Positions 1 through 11,935 are shown, counted from the first letter of the stretch. The stretch: 64,000 nucleotides of DNA from Paragorgia papillata (GCA_035771165.1 JAWNZC010000472.1:60001-124000), one strand, 5' to 3'. Notes: generated by a model from the sequence alone, not told the origin. Made by a program: numbers and translations.

Positions 1-229
1 CTATAAATCATTCCGGTCCGCCAACGGGTTATTAGAGATGTTTAGAAAGCTAAAACGAGCCGCTAGCTCACGAGACCAACACATGCATGTATGGATGAAT
101 AAAATGCTTGATTGCACACGTACCAAAATTATGCAAAAAGATTTGCATAAAATAAGGATGAGCGCAATCTGGCGGAGGTAATAAAAAATGTGACCGGGAG
201 GACTGGAACGAACAACGCATGTGTGTTTT

Positions 230-1005
230 CTAACGTTTACACGATGCCGGTACAATTTGAAAACGGAACAAAATCAAGGCCGGTGTGTAAATACAGGCCA
301 AAAAGTTTTGCGTTTACACGGTGCCGGTATAATATAATGACGGATTAGCATGTAACTATTCTCTTCCATTGAGAATTGAGAAGACTTTGTGAATACTGCC
401 GAGCCGAATCACGATCAGAAATGGCGGCTGTCGATGCTCGCGTAATACGGGCTGACCCGTATTAGCTACGCATGCGTAGAACGATTATCTTGCGTGTAAA
501 CGTCATCAATACACGGCCGACAGGAGCGAGGACACCCCGAGCTCAAAGTCAAACATCTCCGCTCAAAATCGTCGCTCGACTATAATTCTTCTACGAGCGC
601 ATAGCACGAATGTTGGGCTTGCCATAGAATACGGTTTGTTGACAACTCGTGGAATTTTCGCGATGTACAAACCCATTACCCTTCTCAAATTCATCAGTTT
701 CAAATGTCCTCAGAACTCACTTGAGCCAGCACGCACGTGGACTGCGAACTGCCCCATGAAAGTGGCCGATTTTCTATGCGATTTCCGATCATGACTGTGG
801 TCGTTTATATCGTGATTACCGTCATCAAACTGTTACGGCACGGGCGTTTACACGATACCGGTTAGTGTTCCATTTTCATTTCATGCCGTCAAGGAACCCG
901 TCTTCATTTTGTGCCGTTTTCATGTCATTTTTGTGCCGGTATCATGTAAACGCAAGGCCTAAACGGCATGATTTTGTTCCGTTTTCAATTGTGTGTGTTA
1001 ATGTG
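230..1005. repeat. inverted-repeat (foldback) element
   Basis: Both ends carry related inverted segments: a block with GAAAACGGAACAAAATCA near 260-280 reappears inverted at about 970-990, and the motif GTTTACAC-GA/GG-TGCCGGT occurs at 235-250, 312-330 and 845-860 and inverted at 935-955. No coding potential seen. It probably sits in an intron of R1. Confidence 0.45.
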
Positions 1006-1165
1006 GGCTCCCGATGATCGACGAAGGACCACCAGTATAGCTCATATACCAATGTTCTGCGTATACCAATGTTTTATCAATACTTAAGTGAGCTTTGTAC
1101 GAGAAGTACCACGACTCCACAAAAAAGGTTTAAAAGGTGAAATCAGTTTATTTTAATTTTTTTAG

Positions 1166-1449
1166 ATAAACCACTATTGACAACCAAAGCTTCCTCTCCA
1201 CCGCAACTGCAGCCATCACAAGACGGTACTACACCAAGAAGTAGAGACGACACTCGAAGACAAAGTAAAGACAAACTCCTGGTTCTGATTATGGCACCCC
1301 TACTTGTGCTCATTGCATTTGGGTTCCTTGTATTCGATTGCATACGCCGCCGTAAAACATTCCGAAAACCTTTATGCGCGGGGTATATCCTGGATATTTC
1401 ACAACCAGTACAAGAACTGAATACTCAGCCTGAAACCTCTGGTGTCTAA
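1166..1449 (+). CDS. type I membrane protein, last exon (paralog R1, partial)
   Basis: Only the terminal exon is visible. A pyrimidine-rich tract and AG at 1164-1165 precede it, and it starts with two leftover bases, so the preceding intron is phase 1. It encodes 93 residues: a Ser/Thr/Pro/Gln-rich stalk, a hydrophobic membrane segment of about 21 residues (from LLVLIMAPLL), a Cys followed by the basic stop-transfer RRRK, and a short cytoplasmic tail ending TSGV. The order stalk, membrane anchor, Cys-RRRK-x-x-(R/E)-(K/R)-P, then a downstream (N/D)-T-Q-(T)-P-E motif is shared with the last exon of the next gene (9079-9296), so the two look like tandem paralogs. A canonical AATAAA lies at 1555-1560. 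Upstream exons are either left of the window or unrecognised in 1-1165. Function unknown; a cell-surface receptor or adhesion role is inferred from topology only. Confidence 0.65.
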
Positions 1450-1479
1450 TTTTGCTTGGTGGCGACCACTCACTATGTA

Positions 1480-1650
1480 TAACTGCACTGCGAATGACTG
1501 ACCGGTTCAAGATGACCTTTGACCTATAGTAGTAACCGCTGACCCTTTTCCCTAAATAAATTTCTAACTGGATTGATTGGTATGCGGGCGCGGCTGAGCC
1601 CACAATTAAATAGACATACCGGACAGAATATGGCCAGCGGTCGCTACCAT
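1480..1650 (+). repeat. dispersed repeat, shorter copy
   Basis: A segment containing TAGTAGTAACCGCTGACC, then a GCGGGCG(C/T)GGCTGAGCCCACA block and an AGAATATGG(C/T)CAGCGGTC block. The same order of blocks occurs at 8590-8960, where the copy is longer. It overlaps the 3' flank of R1 and intron 3 of R2, so it is a mobile relict rather than part of either gene. Confidence 0.5.
1555..1560 (+). terminator. polyadenylation signal of R1
   Basis: AATAAA about 105 bases past the stop codon of the membrane-protein exon. Position and consensus fit a poly(A) signal; the actual cleavage site is not visible. Confidence 0.45.
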
Positions 1651-1714
1651 GAGAGAAAGGAACCATCTGCTGTGCTAATAAATTATCAATAAATATTGAT
1701 AATATATATATATA

Positions 1715-1860
1715 TACTATAAGTGGGCTTACCTCAAATGTTGATGGTCGCTACTGTCAGTTTCACGCTGGGCGATCTTCAGGCGGCTGATCTTCAAGAT
1801 CGCCCAGCGTGAAACTGACAGTAGCGACCATCAACATTTGAGGTAAGCCCACTTATAGTA
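1715..1860. repeat. long near-perfect hairpin
   Basis: Two arms of about 65 bases (1715-1779 and 1796-1860) are reverse complements with a 16-base loop, flanked by TA-rich microsatellite DNA. It resembles a foldback MITE. Confidence 0.9.
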
Positions 1861-2346
1861 TATTCGCTCTATCTTTACGGTATTGAGCACTTTTCGACAT
1901 TTCGCGAACAACACTTTGTTTGTTATATATATATATATATATTTCTAAAACTCATTAATTCATGAGGAAACCACAACGAAAATCCATGTTTAATGAGGGT
2001 CTATACATGTGATATAGATTCCTCTTAATTTACATAATACATAAATTTAATACAATAATAATTAATACATGCAATTTACATAAATTTAGCTTTGATTTTC
2101 TCTAATTAGACAACGTTTTTTTAGAAAAATTACTGCGCCAATGACTATTTACCAAATAGATCGTTTTAGAAGTAATTTACAGAATTCGTGTCCGTTCTAT
2201 ATCGGGATACAGGCACTCGGCTTCGCGTCGTGTCTGTATACCCCTGTATGTATATTTTCTCGACCATATTTTGGTGAAGGAAAATTTCGAGTGTAGAATA
2301 TACGTGGAAGTGTGGAAGCACGGGTGGCGTTGTGGGAAGCACGGGC

Positions 2347-2635
2347 CGCGTGGCGTGTGCTGTTAGGGCGCTGCCTCTCACCGCTGTAGTTAAGCCCAGT
2401 TGGACGGGGTTAGTACTTGGATGGGTGACCGTCTGGGAATAACCCCGTTCTCGAACTTGAATTTCATGTGAGTAGAGTTTAGTTGGTCTCTCCTGTGCTC
2501 CGAGGGTTTTTCGCAGAGTTCTGCGGTTTTCCTCCCTCCGTAAAATCAACACTTAGGTCTTAGCTTATGTCGTGCACTTTTAACATGAGCCTCTGGCTCG
2601 GATGATTGGGCGACCACATCCTGTGCTTACGACGT
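2347..2635 (+). repeat. 5S rRNA-derived SINE, full copy
   Basis: The head matches the 5S rRNA internal promoter: AGTTAAGCCC (box A-like), then GGTTAGTACTTGGATGGGTG (intermediate element and box C). A conserved body follows (CTCTCCTGTGCT...GAGGGTTTTTCGC...GGTTTTCCTCCC...AAAATCAACACTTAG), with a tail containing GAGCCTCTGGCTCGGATGATTGGG. The same head, body and tail occur inverted at 23055-23350. Confidence 0.88.
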
Positions 2636-2684
2636 TAAATATCATTACTCATATACATTATATAGGGCATTATATGACCAACGC

Positions 2685-2815
2685 TCTTCTGTAGCTCAGT
2701 GGTTTATGATCGCAGGGTCGCGCCTTGATGTTGCATTTTTCGCAACTGGTTCCGCCTGGTCTTATATTAATGTATATATTCTACACTCGAAATTTTCCTT
2801 CACCAAAATTACCTT
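2685..2815 (+). repeat. tRNA-derived SINE, diverged
   Basis: Begins CTGTAGCTCAGTGG (tRNA box A-like), continues to TTGCATTTTTCGCAACTGGT and ends in TATATTCTACACTCGAAATT. The 3' part matches the SINE in tandem at 35925-36640. A short inverted fragment of its 3' end lies at 2256-2300. Confidence 0.7.
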
Positions 2816-2879
2816 AGTATATCCAGTTTAATCGAGTAAGATGCCAAATATTACTTGTAATACCTCTTCTATAGTTTAT

Positions 2880-5550
2880 TCTGGGTGGTTGTCGCGTTCC
2901 CCAATATCACGAACACGGGGTGCTGAGTACTGGAGTTCGCCAGGTTAACCAAAGTGAAGTACACAACGGACAGCAATATTTTATACGTTTATTAAAACCA
3001 AGTTAAAGGTCAACTAAACCTTTTGAAGTTATGTTTTCTTCTGAAAGGGTTATCATTTAACTTAGCAAAAGTATAGATAAATATGAATTTCGAGGTAAAG
3101 CAAAGCATTTATCGGCGAACCTTCTTAGGTCCTCTTGAAGCATGACCGCGTTTCTAGGAGAATGGGTACTCCATTGTCTTTGACGTCATACCGGTAAAAC
3201 CCGCCAATCACCTTGTTGTTTGTTACCGGTATGACATCACAAGGTACTAGTACCAGTCTTTATTTCGACGCGGTCGTCGTTCACACGAGTTCAGCAAAAG
3301 GAGCAAAAACTCAAACTTACACAGTTCATAAAAGTGGAACCGAGTGACTGGTTGCAATTATTTCTTCGGTTTTAGATTGAACTTTTCCGACTTTAACGGA
3401 AAATAGAATAACCTGGAAACGTATAGTTGCCCTTTAAGCCGACTATGTACAATACTTGCGGTAAAAACTAAAATTGTAAAAAGGGATATAAGATTTCTAA
3501 GCTTAAAAGAGCGGAAAACTGCAAACTCCTCGACATAAAACAGAAAGACAGTGTACATGATTCTCAAGCGTGACTTACGTCTATTCTTGACTCCGGGACT
3601 ATTAAATTATCTCCAAATCTCCGATAAAGGTCTGAAACAACTCCTTGTACTCTTTCCGATTAGAACAACTCCTTACAACCCACTAAAGGGTATTGCGACT
3701 TAAAGGAACTTAATACTTGAACGTATTACGTAAAGGAAATAGTGTGGACAATGATTTACAAATAGCCAAAAAGGAAACAGATATTTGGTAATCTACGATT
3801 AAAACAAAACAAGATGATATAAACGATAAGAAATAAATCTTTTTAGTGTTCTTGTTCGAATAGCGCGACAGTGGTATTTAATATAAATAACCAAGGTTAA
3901 AAGCGCCGAGTAAAGAGCCTGGGTACGAGGTTGGGTTAAAGACGGCGCTAACGTCGCAACGAATCAACACAATCGTGGTAAACAACATGCAGGACCAGTC
4001 AAAACAGGAACCAGTCGGGGGGGTGTTACCCAACCTTCCAAACGGGTAAGTATAAAGAAGATCGTTCTGGCAAGCCACCGACAGATACAGTCGAAGTATA
4101 TGGTTTAACCTTCTTTTTGTCGAAAAATTATTTGTTAAATACCGCAATGGTTTCCCGTAGCGAAATCGTGCAAGTGCGCACACCGATTTCCACGTGGCAT
4201 TCCAGTGAAGCAAACAGGGGATTTCCCTAACCATCGCGTGACCGACAAATATTTTGTAGACTCATCAAAAACATTTCTCGTGCATGCCAAAAATGTTATA
4301 AATGTGTTGGCGCTCAGGAAATAAAAACATCTGAAATCGATAAGCAATAGACGGAGCGGAAATTATAAGTGAGTGTAAAAAGCCCCCCCAAAAAATATAC
4401 CGACCTTAATCTTCATCAAAATTTGCGTCGTGTATTGCGAAGCACTACCAAACAAGCACTATGGTCAAAAGACACCAAGGAAAGCACAGACTGTCATCTA
4501 AACAGAGCGAGAGAAAGAGAGAAACATTACGTTAGTATTTATTTTCATGATCATGATGGCCATGATCAAAAACTCAAAAACCTGAGTTTGTTAATTAGTG
4601 GTATTTGTAATAACGTTGTAAACAATGCTATTTTTCCAATATTGTTTTTCGTTGACTTTGCGGCAGTGTTAGAAATCATGAAATTTTCTCTCCATGTTTC
4701 TCTCTTATTCTTTAAATTAAGTGATTGTGCAACATTTTAGAATATCAGTCTTCGGAAAAGATTAACAAATAAATTCCTTTCTTGAAGAGTTCCTTCCTTG
4801 AATAAATCTCTTCCTTATGAAGAAAAAAAGTATGACAAGCCGTTGACAGCTTCAAAGTCCAAGGTCTGCATTCAACTATACAACTATACAAACATACTAG
4901 CAACTTTCGCGGAAAAACCTCAATTTAAAAAAGACAACGGTATTTAATACTAATCAGTCTATTGCACCGCTCTTCCCTTCGCTCGCTAGATATTTCACCT
5001 GAAAGGCTGAATCCATGCTAAGGTAATCACACTGACAGACCACATTGACAGTTTGTCAATCGGTAACCGACAAGACGTCTTTGCAAAACCCGCCAAAAGG
5101 CAATCTGATATAGAAGCAGTAAGTATCTTACAAGAATAAATACCGAAAATTTTATAAACTTTCAGGCGAAGGCCCTCCGTTAGAAAGAAACGTGTTCAAG
5201 TCACCATGGGTTTCTATCTCAGTCTAATAAACGGTCGTCGTTTGAAACGTAATTAGACCCCGAAACGAGTATTGGCAACTTTTCAAAAAACACCAACTTT
5301 TCAAGACGGTTTTCCGTTTTTTAGAGTCAGTCAGCAAATTTTATGTAGAAAGTAGAAACGCATATTACAATAAAATATTAGAAAAAAGCTATAGAGAACA
5401 GCGTGTTATGTGTGTTACCAAATATTAAGAACGACACAACAGTGTTTGGTGTAAAATGCTTTCGCTTATATATATATATAGCCAGAGATGACGGTCATGC
5501 AGCTGACACGTGCTTATAGACGTGGCTCTAAGCACGTGCTCTAAGTGAAA
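2880..5550. other. intergenic stretch, little recognisable
   Basis: AT-rich DNA between R1 and R2. I see a short palindrome at 3190-3235 (CGTCATACCGGTAA against TTACCGGTATGACATC) and no exon with plausible splice sites. Open stretches at 3358-3567, 3878-4347 and 4369-4740 have no recognisable domains. A TA microsatellite is at 5467-5481. Confidence 0.4.
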
Positions 5551-5630
5551 TAAGATTCCAACTATTCCATTCTATTCTCCGGTCAGTCCGGTGTGTTTAC
5601 TAGCTGTGTACTGCCACGTCGGCAAACAAG
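5500..5630 (+). promoter_or_regulatory. putative promoter/5' UTR of R2 with paired E-boxes
   Basis: Two CACGTG E-boxes at 5507-5512 and 5533-5538, with CTTATA at 5513-5518, lie about 100-125 bases upstream of the start codon. They are consistent with a promoter but not proven. Confidence 0.35.
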
Positions 5631-7495
5631 ATGAGGCTATCGCACGTCGTCTTCGTAGTCGTAATATTGGCTGCGTCCGCAAAGAAATTACCTTGTGGTA
5701 CCAACACCTTTCCTGACCAACGTGGTTTTGATCAGACTTGCCCTGATCAAGTGTCTTACTGTAGTGGAGTTGGATTGAAAGAGTCTCAACTTCGCTGTGA
5801 AGAATGTTGCGGAGGCAAATCCGCGACAGAGAAATCACCGTCACCGACTGGTAAGAAAAGCCTTGTATGTTCAGTACAAGACTTTAGTTATTTAACACTG
5901 TACATTTATTACTAGAAATTCGACTCTGTGAAACGCGTAGTTCAAAGCCAGAGGCATCACAACCAACAGTCCTGCCAGACAGGTGTACAGTATAGAACCT
6001 CGCCATACGACTTCCCGTTTAGTTAATACGACCACCATTCACTTTTTTCTGGCCTGAATACATTCCATTAAAAAACTCCCCTGTTAATACGATCACCCCG
6101 TTATCACGACCACATTTTTTTGGCCCGGCGGTGGTCGTATTAATGCGCTAAAGCAACAGTTCTCATATTTTGGCCGTCGACGACGTCCTGTAGACGTGAA
6201 AATACTCTAAGTGGCGTTGTATAAAGAAGTAGGACGGTGTTGGCATTACGCTAGGGAGTAAAAATTATTCATTCTTTTGTTTAAATGACGTAGTTAAGGT
6301 CCCTATTAACGAGGTTCCACGGACACTGACGCGACTCAAGTACGGTAAAGTGTGTACTACCCTATTCAGTTTAGCTAGAATGTTTGAATTTCTCTAGCCT
6401 CTTTCACAGGCATCTGTAGTTTCAGAAGAGAAGTCAAAAGAAGAGAATAGAGAGTTTTAGATTGACGTTTTTTCTTGATAACCGCAAACCGCTAGAAACC
6501 ACGTGACCAACGTCCAGCGGTCAGGTTTATACACGTCTGCGGTTCACGTTTGTACTGCTAGAACGGCTTCTTGAGGTAAGTGAATTACGGCAAGGTTTTT
6601 ATGTAACTTTTACTCAACCAACCCACGTTTGGGGTGTAAATTTATACTCTTACATGTCTGTTGTTCTTGAATCACAACGTTTTTGAATTGAACACTGAAG
6701 CTCATGTCAATTTTTGGTGAATACGTATGAACGATTGAAAACCAAACATGGCGGCTCGCAACAAGTGAAAATACGAACGCCAATCTAAATGCTCTTTGAC
6801 ATGTTAACGTCAAACTTCTAACCGCAAACGTCTAACCGCGGTTTGCAGTTTGCGGTTATAAAAAAGAACGTCAATCAAAACTCTCTAATGTTTATAGGTT
6901 CCTGACACCCTGTGGTGTAAGCCAAAGCCTACAACAACACTGCAGATGAAAGGAAAGGGTTAATGAACAGTGTGTTTAACCTTTTATTCATGGCTTTCTG
7001 AAACGTCTTCCCTTGACGAGTAAAATCATCTGGCATTAGGCAGAGTAAAAAAAACAATTTGCAACTCGGAGAAAACACTGAGCTCCAGACGGAACTCGAA
7101 CCCTTTCAAATGCCAGCCGGACGCTCTAACGATCGAGCCAGGCACGTAGCTACGGCGGGGGGAGGGGGGGGGGGCGAGGGGAGGGCACCCCCCAAATTCT
7201 TTCTTGCCTCCTCCCAACCAGACTGCATGACCAAAAAAATCCGCAGCGTGAGTGGATAAGTAATTGAAGTGTGAACGCTGTCGCGTACTTACGTAACGTA
7301 AGTGATGTTGTTATATCCAAAGCGTCTAACGGCGTCATGTTACAGTACGTAAACCGTGTGACAGACTGGGGGGGGGGGGGTAGCCTACGTGCAGACGCTT
7401 GTACTTCCGGAGCTTGGACCATCTGAGTTCCAGTGGCTCGATATATCCAGGCACGTAGCTGGACTAAGAAATCTAGGAGGGCAAGTTTTATTTGG

Positions 7496-7531
<36 letters not shown>

Positions 7532-9296
7532 CGGGGGGGGCAAGTGAAAAGGTACAAAAGTTGAGTCATGGAGGACAACTGATGTAATCACGCTACTACT
7601 CCCCCCCCCCAGCCTGCGTGCAGACGTTGTATTTCCAGAGCTTGGGTAGACTAGCGACTCAATGACCAAGTCACCATATATTGCCTAACAAGATGCATGT
7701 AACAATATCGCCATGCAATGGGGTTTTAAAACCGCTTCAAAAATCATTAATAATTCATGAGGAAAACACAAAGGAAAATCATGACCGTGACGTGTCCCTA
7801 TATGTGATAGAGACACGCTCGCTATTTTCGATGAACTTTTCCTTCGATTTTGCGGCTCAGACAACTTCAATTTCTATATGAGCTTATTATATGGATAGTT
7901 TTTGAAGCCATTTAAAACATTCGCAGTACGTGTTTTAAATAGTACTTTAAATCAGCTTAATGTTTCTTACTAGATATTATTCCGTCGTTTGAAACAACAA
8001 AAATACCACGTACGACAAGGACGAGGACTCACAAGAAAGTGAACGTTACTAAGTGGAACACAACGTTACCCGATACGACGCAGGCGCCGGCTACAGGTTC
8101 GTTGACTTTATAAACTATTATTAAAGGCGTATTGCGGACGGTAAACTGAAACCTCAATTCCATTGGCCTTAGCCCAAACGCTACCAAGATATCCTAAAGA
8201 CAAGCCGTGAAGTTTAGTCTACATAGTTCTCAATGAGTCAGTTAGTCATTTATTAAACAATTATTTAATCTAAATCTGATGTGCGAAGACGTGTACATTT
8301 ATATTCAACATTTTACAGTTGCATTCTATTGCTTTAAAAAATACACAATAAAAATATTGTTTTTACTTCTTGAATTTATCTTTCTTGTGTTTAAAATGCA
8401 TACAGAAAGTCAGAAACACGCAACCACCAAGCCTTCTCCTCCCACATGTCAGAAAACCCACAACTCTGCCACATTACCAAAGGCAGCATTCACATACCAT
8501 TTAGGTAATCTAGTATCACTTAACCGCGGTGTGTTGCGAACACTAACCTATATAAAGTGCAAGTACGTGCCCTATATCAATGACTGACAATTGGATGACC
8601 AACCCAAGATGGTGGTTTATGAGTCTTTGTCCCATAGTAGTAACCGCTGACCTGTTTCTCAAATTAATTTAACTGAATTGATGGGTCCGCGGGCGTGGCT
8701 GAGCCCACAGTCAGGTAAACATATTGGCCATTTCCCAAAAGAGTTGAAGACTGGTGACGGATTAGGACCGCTAGGGTACTTGGGGTCGTTTGGACAGATT
8801 TCATGCTTGGCAGCGTAAGCACAATGAAACTGCCCCTCCAAACAATCCCAAGAACACCAGCCCTCAATGCTCTTTAACAGTCTTCAACTCTTTTGGAAAA
8901 TGGCCAATTATTTGACAGAATATGGTCAGCGGTCAAATCATGAGAAAAAAAAGACTCCACCATTTTTGTTCGGTCACTTATTGGATGGGACAGTTATATA
9001 TAGGTCAGTGGTTACGAACGGGAGATAAGCCTCGCCTCGTGTGTAAAATCCGCTAAACATGTTGTTTACATCCTGTAGAAGTTGGTAGAGATGAGAACAA
9101 GCCAGACAAGGATGTCGTTATAGCATCCGTTGTGGGTGCAATTATCGCAGTAGTTGTTATCGCAGCAGCAATAATAACTGCATTAGTGGTTTGCTGCAAA
9201 CGCCGTCGAAAAGGGCTTGAGAGGCCGTACAACACCAAAGAAGGAAAACCGATAGCCATGGACACCCAAACTCCAGAACAGTATAATTTAGTATAA
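5631..9296 (+). CDS. type I membrane protein with six-Cys ectodomain (paralog R2)
   Basis: Join 5631-5850, 7974-8096, 8406-8504, 9079-9296: 660 nt, 219 residues, all three introns phase 1. Residues 1-17 are a signal peptide (cleavage likely after ASA). Residues 22-60 form a small Cys-rich module with cysteines at 22, 37, 44, 56, 59 and 60. Residues 65-158 are a Thr/Pro/Lys-rich stalk with sequons at Asn97 and Asn102. Residues 160-187 are a Val/Ala/Ile membrane helix ending CC, then KRRRK. The 32-residue tail ends QYNLV, a YxxV-type motif. The donor of exon 2 (GTTCGT) is weak; the others are good. The Cys spacing does not match a TNF-receptor repeat that I can name, so no family is assigned. 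Topology suggests a small cell-surface receptor or co-receptor. It is a tandem paralog of R1. Symmetric phase-1 exons are typical of extracellular modules. Confidence 0.72.
6023..6152. repeat. short inverted-repeat element in R2 intron 1
   Basis: TTAATACGACCACC at about 6023 is mirrored by GGTGGTCGTATTAA ending near 6146, with a related TTAATACGATCACC between them. Confidence 0.5.
6178..6310 (+). repeat. fragment of foldback family FB1
   Basis: Contains GACGTGAAAAT(A/G)CTCTAAGTGGCGTTGTA and the right-end block seen in the full element at 19263-20146 and the half element at 25960-26345. Confidence 0.6.
6455..6885. repeat. inverted-repeat element in R2 intron 1
   Basis: Left end TTTAGATTGACGTTTTTTCTTGATAACCGCAAACCG is mirrored by the right end with GGTTTGCAGTTTGCGGTTATAAAAAAGAACGTCAATC. 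The arms are imperfect. No protein-coding content recognised. Confidence 0.6.
7045..7165 (-). repeat. tRNA-derived SINE fragment
   Basis: On the minus strand it reads tRNA-like GAGCGTCCGGCTGGCATTTGAAAGGGTTCGAGT followed by CTGGAGCTCAG, matching the head of the SINE at 31870-31985. Confidence 0.6.
7155..7620. repeat. homopolymer G/C tracts with duplicated flanks
   Basis: Long G runs at about 7157-7174, 7367-7380 and 7496-7540, and a C run near 7601-7610. The phrase CAGGCACGTAGCT recurs beside them at 7140 and 7448. Apparent proline-rich reading frames here are products of the homopolymers. Confidence 0.75.
8590..8960 (+). repeat. dispersed repeat, longer copy, in R2 intron 3
   Basis: Same blocks as 1480-1650 with an internal extension. 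TATTGGCCATTTCCCAAAAG (8722) and CTTTTGGAAAATGGCCAATTA (8891) form inner inverted repeats. Confidence 0.55.
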
Positions 9297-9329
9297 TAGT
9301 ACTTTAGTAGTACTATTTAACAATTATTC

Positions 9330-9830
9330 GCCGAAGGTGAGGTGAATATCGGTGAATAATAACCGCAGGGCCGTATTAACAAATTTTCCACCCCGGAGCA
9401 AATTATCGAAGGCGCCTATGATCACCCCCCGGAAACTATCACCTCCCCCCTGTTTGTCATGGAAAAATTACTGCCTTCTAAAATTTGCCGCCCCCAAACG
9501 CCTTAAAAAATGTTCCGCCCCGGGGCAAGTGTCCCCCGCCCTGTCCCCCTTTAATCCGGCCCTGAATAACCGAGACGAAGTGGAGGTTATTATTCACTGA
9601 GCCTGAGGTGAATAATTGTTTTAGTATAAATACACATTTTCGTACTTTTAGGAACAGCATTTTCTTTAAAATTGTTAATTTCCTCTTCTGTCACATTGAC
9701 AAATTGGCTGGTGGCCATTTTGAATAAACGCTGTTGGTGATTATCGAGAATTAGTCCGAAGTAGCTCGACCAATCACAGTGCACGCGATTTTCTATAATC
9801 ACCTGTGTATTTATACTAAAATAGTATAAT
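9330..9830. repeat. two adjacent AT-rich inverted-repeat elements
   Basis: 9340-9600 has GGTGAATAATAACCGC at the left and GGTTATTATTCACTGAGCC at the right. 9620-9828 is bounded by TTTTAGTATAAATACACA and its reverse complement TGTGTATTTATACTAAAA. They lie just downstream of the R2 stop codon. Confidence 0.65.
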
Positions 9831-11045
9831 ATAGCTTTCAGTATAATTCGTATTTACTAGTTTTGTAATGTTTAGTTTAAACGAGTTTTTTATATATTTT
9901 TCATAACTTGTATTTTAATACTAGTTTTCTCTTTTCAATTCGACTATTTTCCTGTTTCTACTGCATGGTATATTTTTGTATAATTGTAACTACATTTACT
10001 TTATGTAAACTAAAGGGTACACATTAGCAGTGACTTAAGTAATATTTAAAACACGAGCAGGAGTGTTTTATCAGATTTAATGCGAGCGTTTTGAATGGCT
10101 TCAAAAACGATTCGTTATTGGATGTTATGTTCATTAGTATTCTTTATATAAAATTGTACGTTCATTAGTATTCTGTATATAAAATTGTATGTTCATTAGT
10201 ATTCTTTCTGACGTCAAGAAGTTTTATCAGGTATAAAACCACGGACATGGTACTGATTTTCTTTGTGTTTTCCTCATGAATTATTAATTATTAAAAAGCC
10301 GTAATGCCCTCTGGGAACTGTGAAAGGGCATTACGCACTGATCTCAATAAAACTGGATGGGGCATGAGGCCGGATTTAGCGTGCCAGTTGTATGATGACG
10401 TGACCACTACCCAAGATGGCGCCCACTGAAGTTCATAGCTTTCGTAGATTGAAAACAGACAAAAAGAGTTATTTTAAGAAAATTTAAACGAATGTAAGGA
10501 CACAAGAAGTACTTAATAAGGTTTAAGACGCTAATTTCTTGCATTTGTTTCTGTTACAGAGCTATAAAACCTTTAAATTCCGTTGTTTTTCTTCAGTGCC
10601 GACAACGAAGAAATTTCACGATAATATAAACTGAAAAACAGACTATAAAATATACGAAGAATTCAATTCCAAGTCTTAAATTGTACCTTTAATGGTAATC
10701 TTAATGCCTTAACAATATCTCGTGTTGTGTACTTACCATCTTTGAACTGTATTTGTTGTTAAACAGTGAACACTAAACGAACCGGTATCTGTTGTTTGCT
10801 TTACGGCTTTTTCGACTCCCCCGGCACAGAGTACTTAATATTCCTTCCCCCGGATAATCTGACCGTGCTGACGTCAAGATTGCTTATGCTAGTCAACTTT
10901 GGGATTGGGAACGAGTTCTAAGGCCGTAATGCGTCATATGTTCCACTGCGTAAGATGGCGGCGACTGGCACGAAACGTTTGACTGCTGGCCATAGGGAAT
11001 GGCCTATCCAGTTTATATAGAGATCAGTGGCATTACGTCGTCCTT
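9831..11045. other. intergenic AT-rich DNA with palindromic blocks
   Basis: Holds a local direct repeat of TTCATTAGTATTCT at about 10130, 10162 and 10192 and a possible inverted-repeat element at 10298-11045 (GCCGTAATGCCCTCTGGGAAC on one side, GGCCGTAATGCGTCATATG on the other). No exon recognised. Confidence 0.4.
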
Positions 11046-11052
11046 TTTAATG

Positions 11053-11135
11053 ACCTGGAAGTTTTAGCGGGAAACTTACTAAGGGAAGTTTTAGCGGGAA
11101 ACTTACTAAGGGAAGTTTTAGCGGGAAACTTACTA
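11053..11135 (+). repeat. 27-bp tandem repeat, three copies
   Basis: GGAAGTTTTAGCGGGAAACT plus TACTAAG is repeated three times with essentially no divergence, so the array is recent. Confidence 0.9.
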
Positions 11136-11503
11136 AGTTGATTTGAATGAAAATAAAAATGAATTAGATATACTCGTTGGAAAATTTTGAACAATATTAC
11201 GTCCTGAAACATTAGTGTTTCTTTTTATAAAAAATTCTTGTTTAATAGCGCGAAAAATAAACGCCTAACAGGTGTAAACATGAAGCGAAACGAACAAGCC
11301 CAAAGAACTAAGGTGAACAGCGACATCTGATCAAGACAAACGTAGAACTAAAAACAGATAAGAAAACAAACCAAAAGCCATATAATAAAAAGCTTATAAA
11401 TAAAGATCAGATATAAAACCATCGACGTGGTACTCTTTGCATGCTTTGTGTTTTCCTCGTGAATTATTTACGTATTTTAAAAATATTTTCCATGCCTTGT
11501 ATT

Positions 11504-11619
11504 TTAAGTAATAGATAAATCCCGAGAACGAGGGATGTATGCTGTATAAAGACCCGAGGACGCGCAGCGTCCAAGGGCTTTATCGCATACATCCCGACGT
11601 TCGAGGGATTTATCTGACT
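11504..11619. repeat. hairpin element
   Basis: TAAGTAATAGATAAATCCCG at the left is mirrored by CGAGGGATTTATCTGACTTA at the right, around a small GC-rich palindrome (GGACGCGCAGCGTCC). Confidence 0.75.
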
Positions 11620-11935
11620 TAATTTATTATCGAGGAGGTTTTCCAACAAAGTTTTGTCTATTTTTTCCACCTTGGACAAAGATTTTCCTTGTTTTTTTTC
11701 TTCATTTCGTATCTGATTATTATTCAAGGTCTTTATGCGATATAAAGACCTCGGAAGAACAAAGAAAACCGACTCGATAATAAATTAATACTAGTTAAGT
11801 TTTTTCTTTTCAATTCGACAATTTTCCTGTTTCTACTGCATGGTCTATTTTTAAATAATTTAACAGGGACAGGGTCATTATGTAAACTACAGGGTATATA
11901 CGTTAGTAGTGTGTCAGTTAGCCAGGAATTACAAA

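Noticed and set aside
1715..1860. microRNA precursor
   Set aside because: The stem is too long and too perfect (65 bp) compared with animal pre-miRNAs; a foldback MITE fits better. The same applies to the other hairpins listed.
2347..2480. 5S rRNA gene
   Set aside because: The 5S similarity covers the internal promoter region, then runs into a shared non-ribosomal body present in eight copies; a SINE, not a 5S gene.
3878..4347. 118- and 70-codon minus-strand frames
   Set aside because: No domain, no splice context, no repeat partner in the window; open length is within chance for this composition.
5688..5820. TNF-receptor-like repeat in R2
   Set aside because: Six cysteines are present, but the spacing (14, 6, 11, 2, 0) does not fit the TNFR or BCMA/Fn14 patterns, so I left the domain unnamed.
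7150..7669. Proline-rich minus-strand proteins
   Set aside because: Produced by G homopolymers in an intron of R2.
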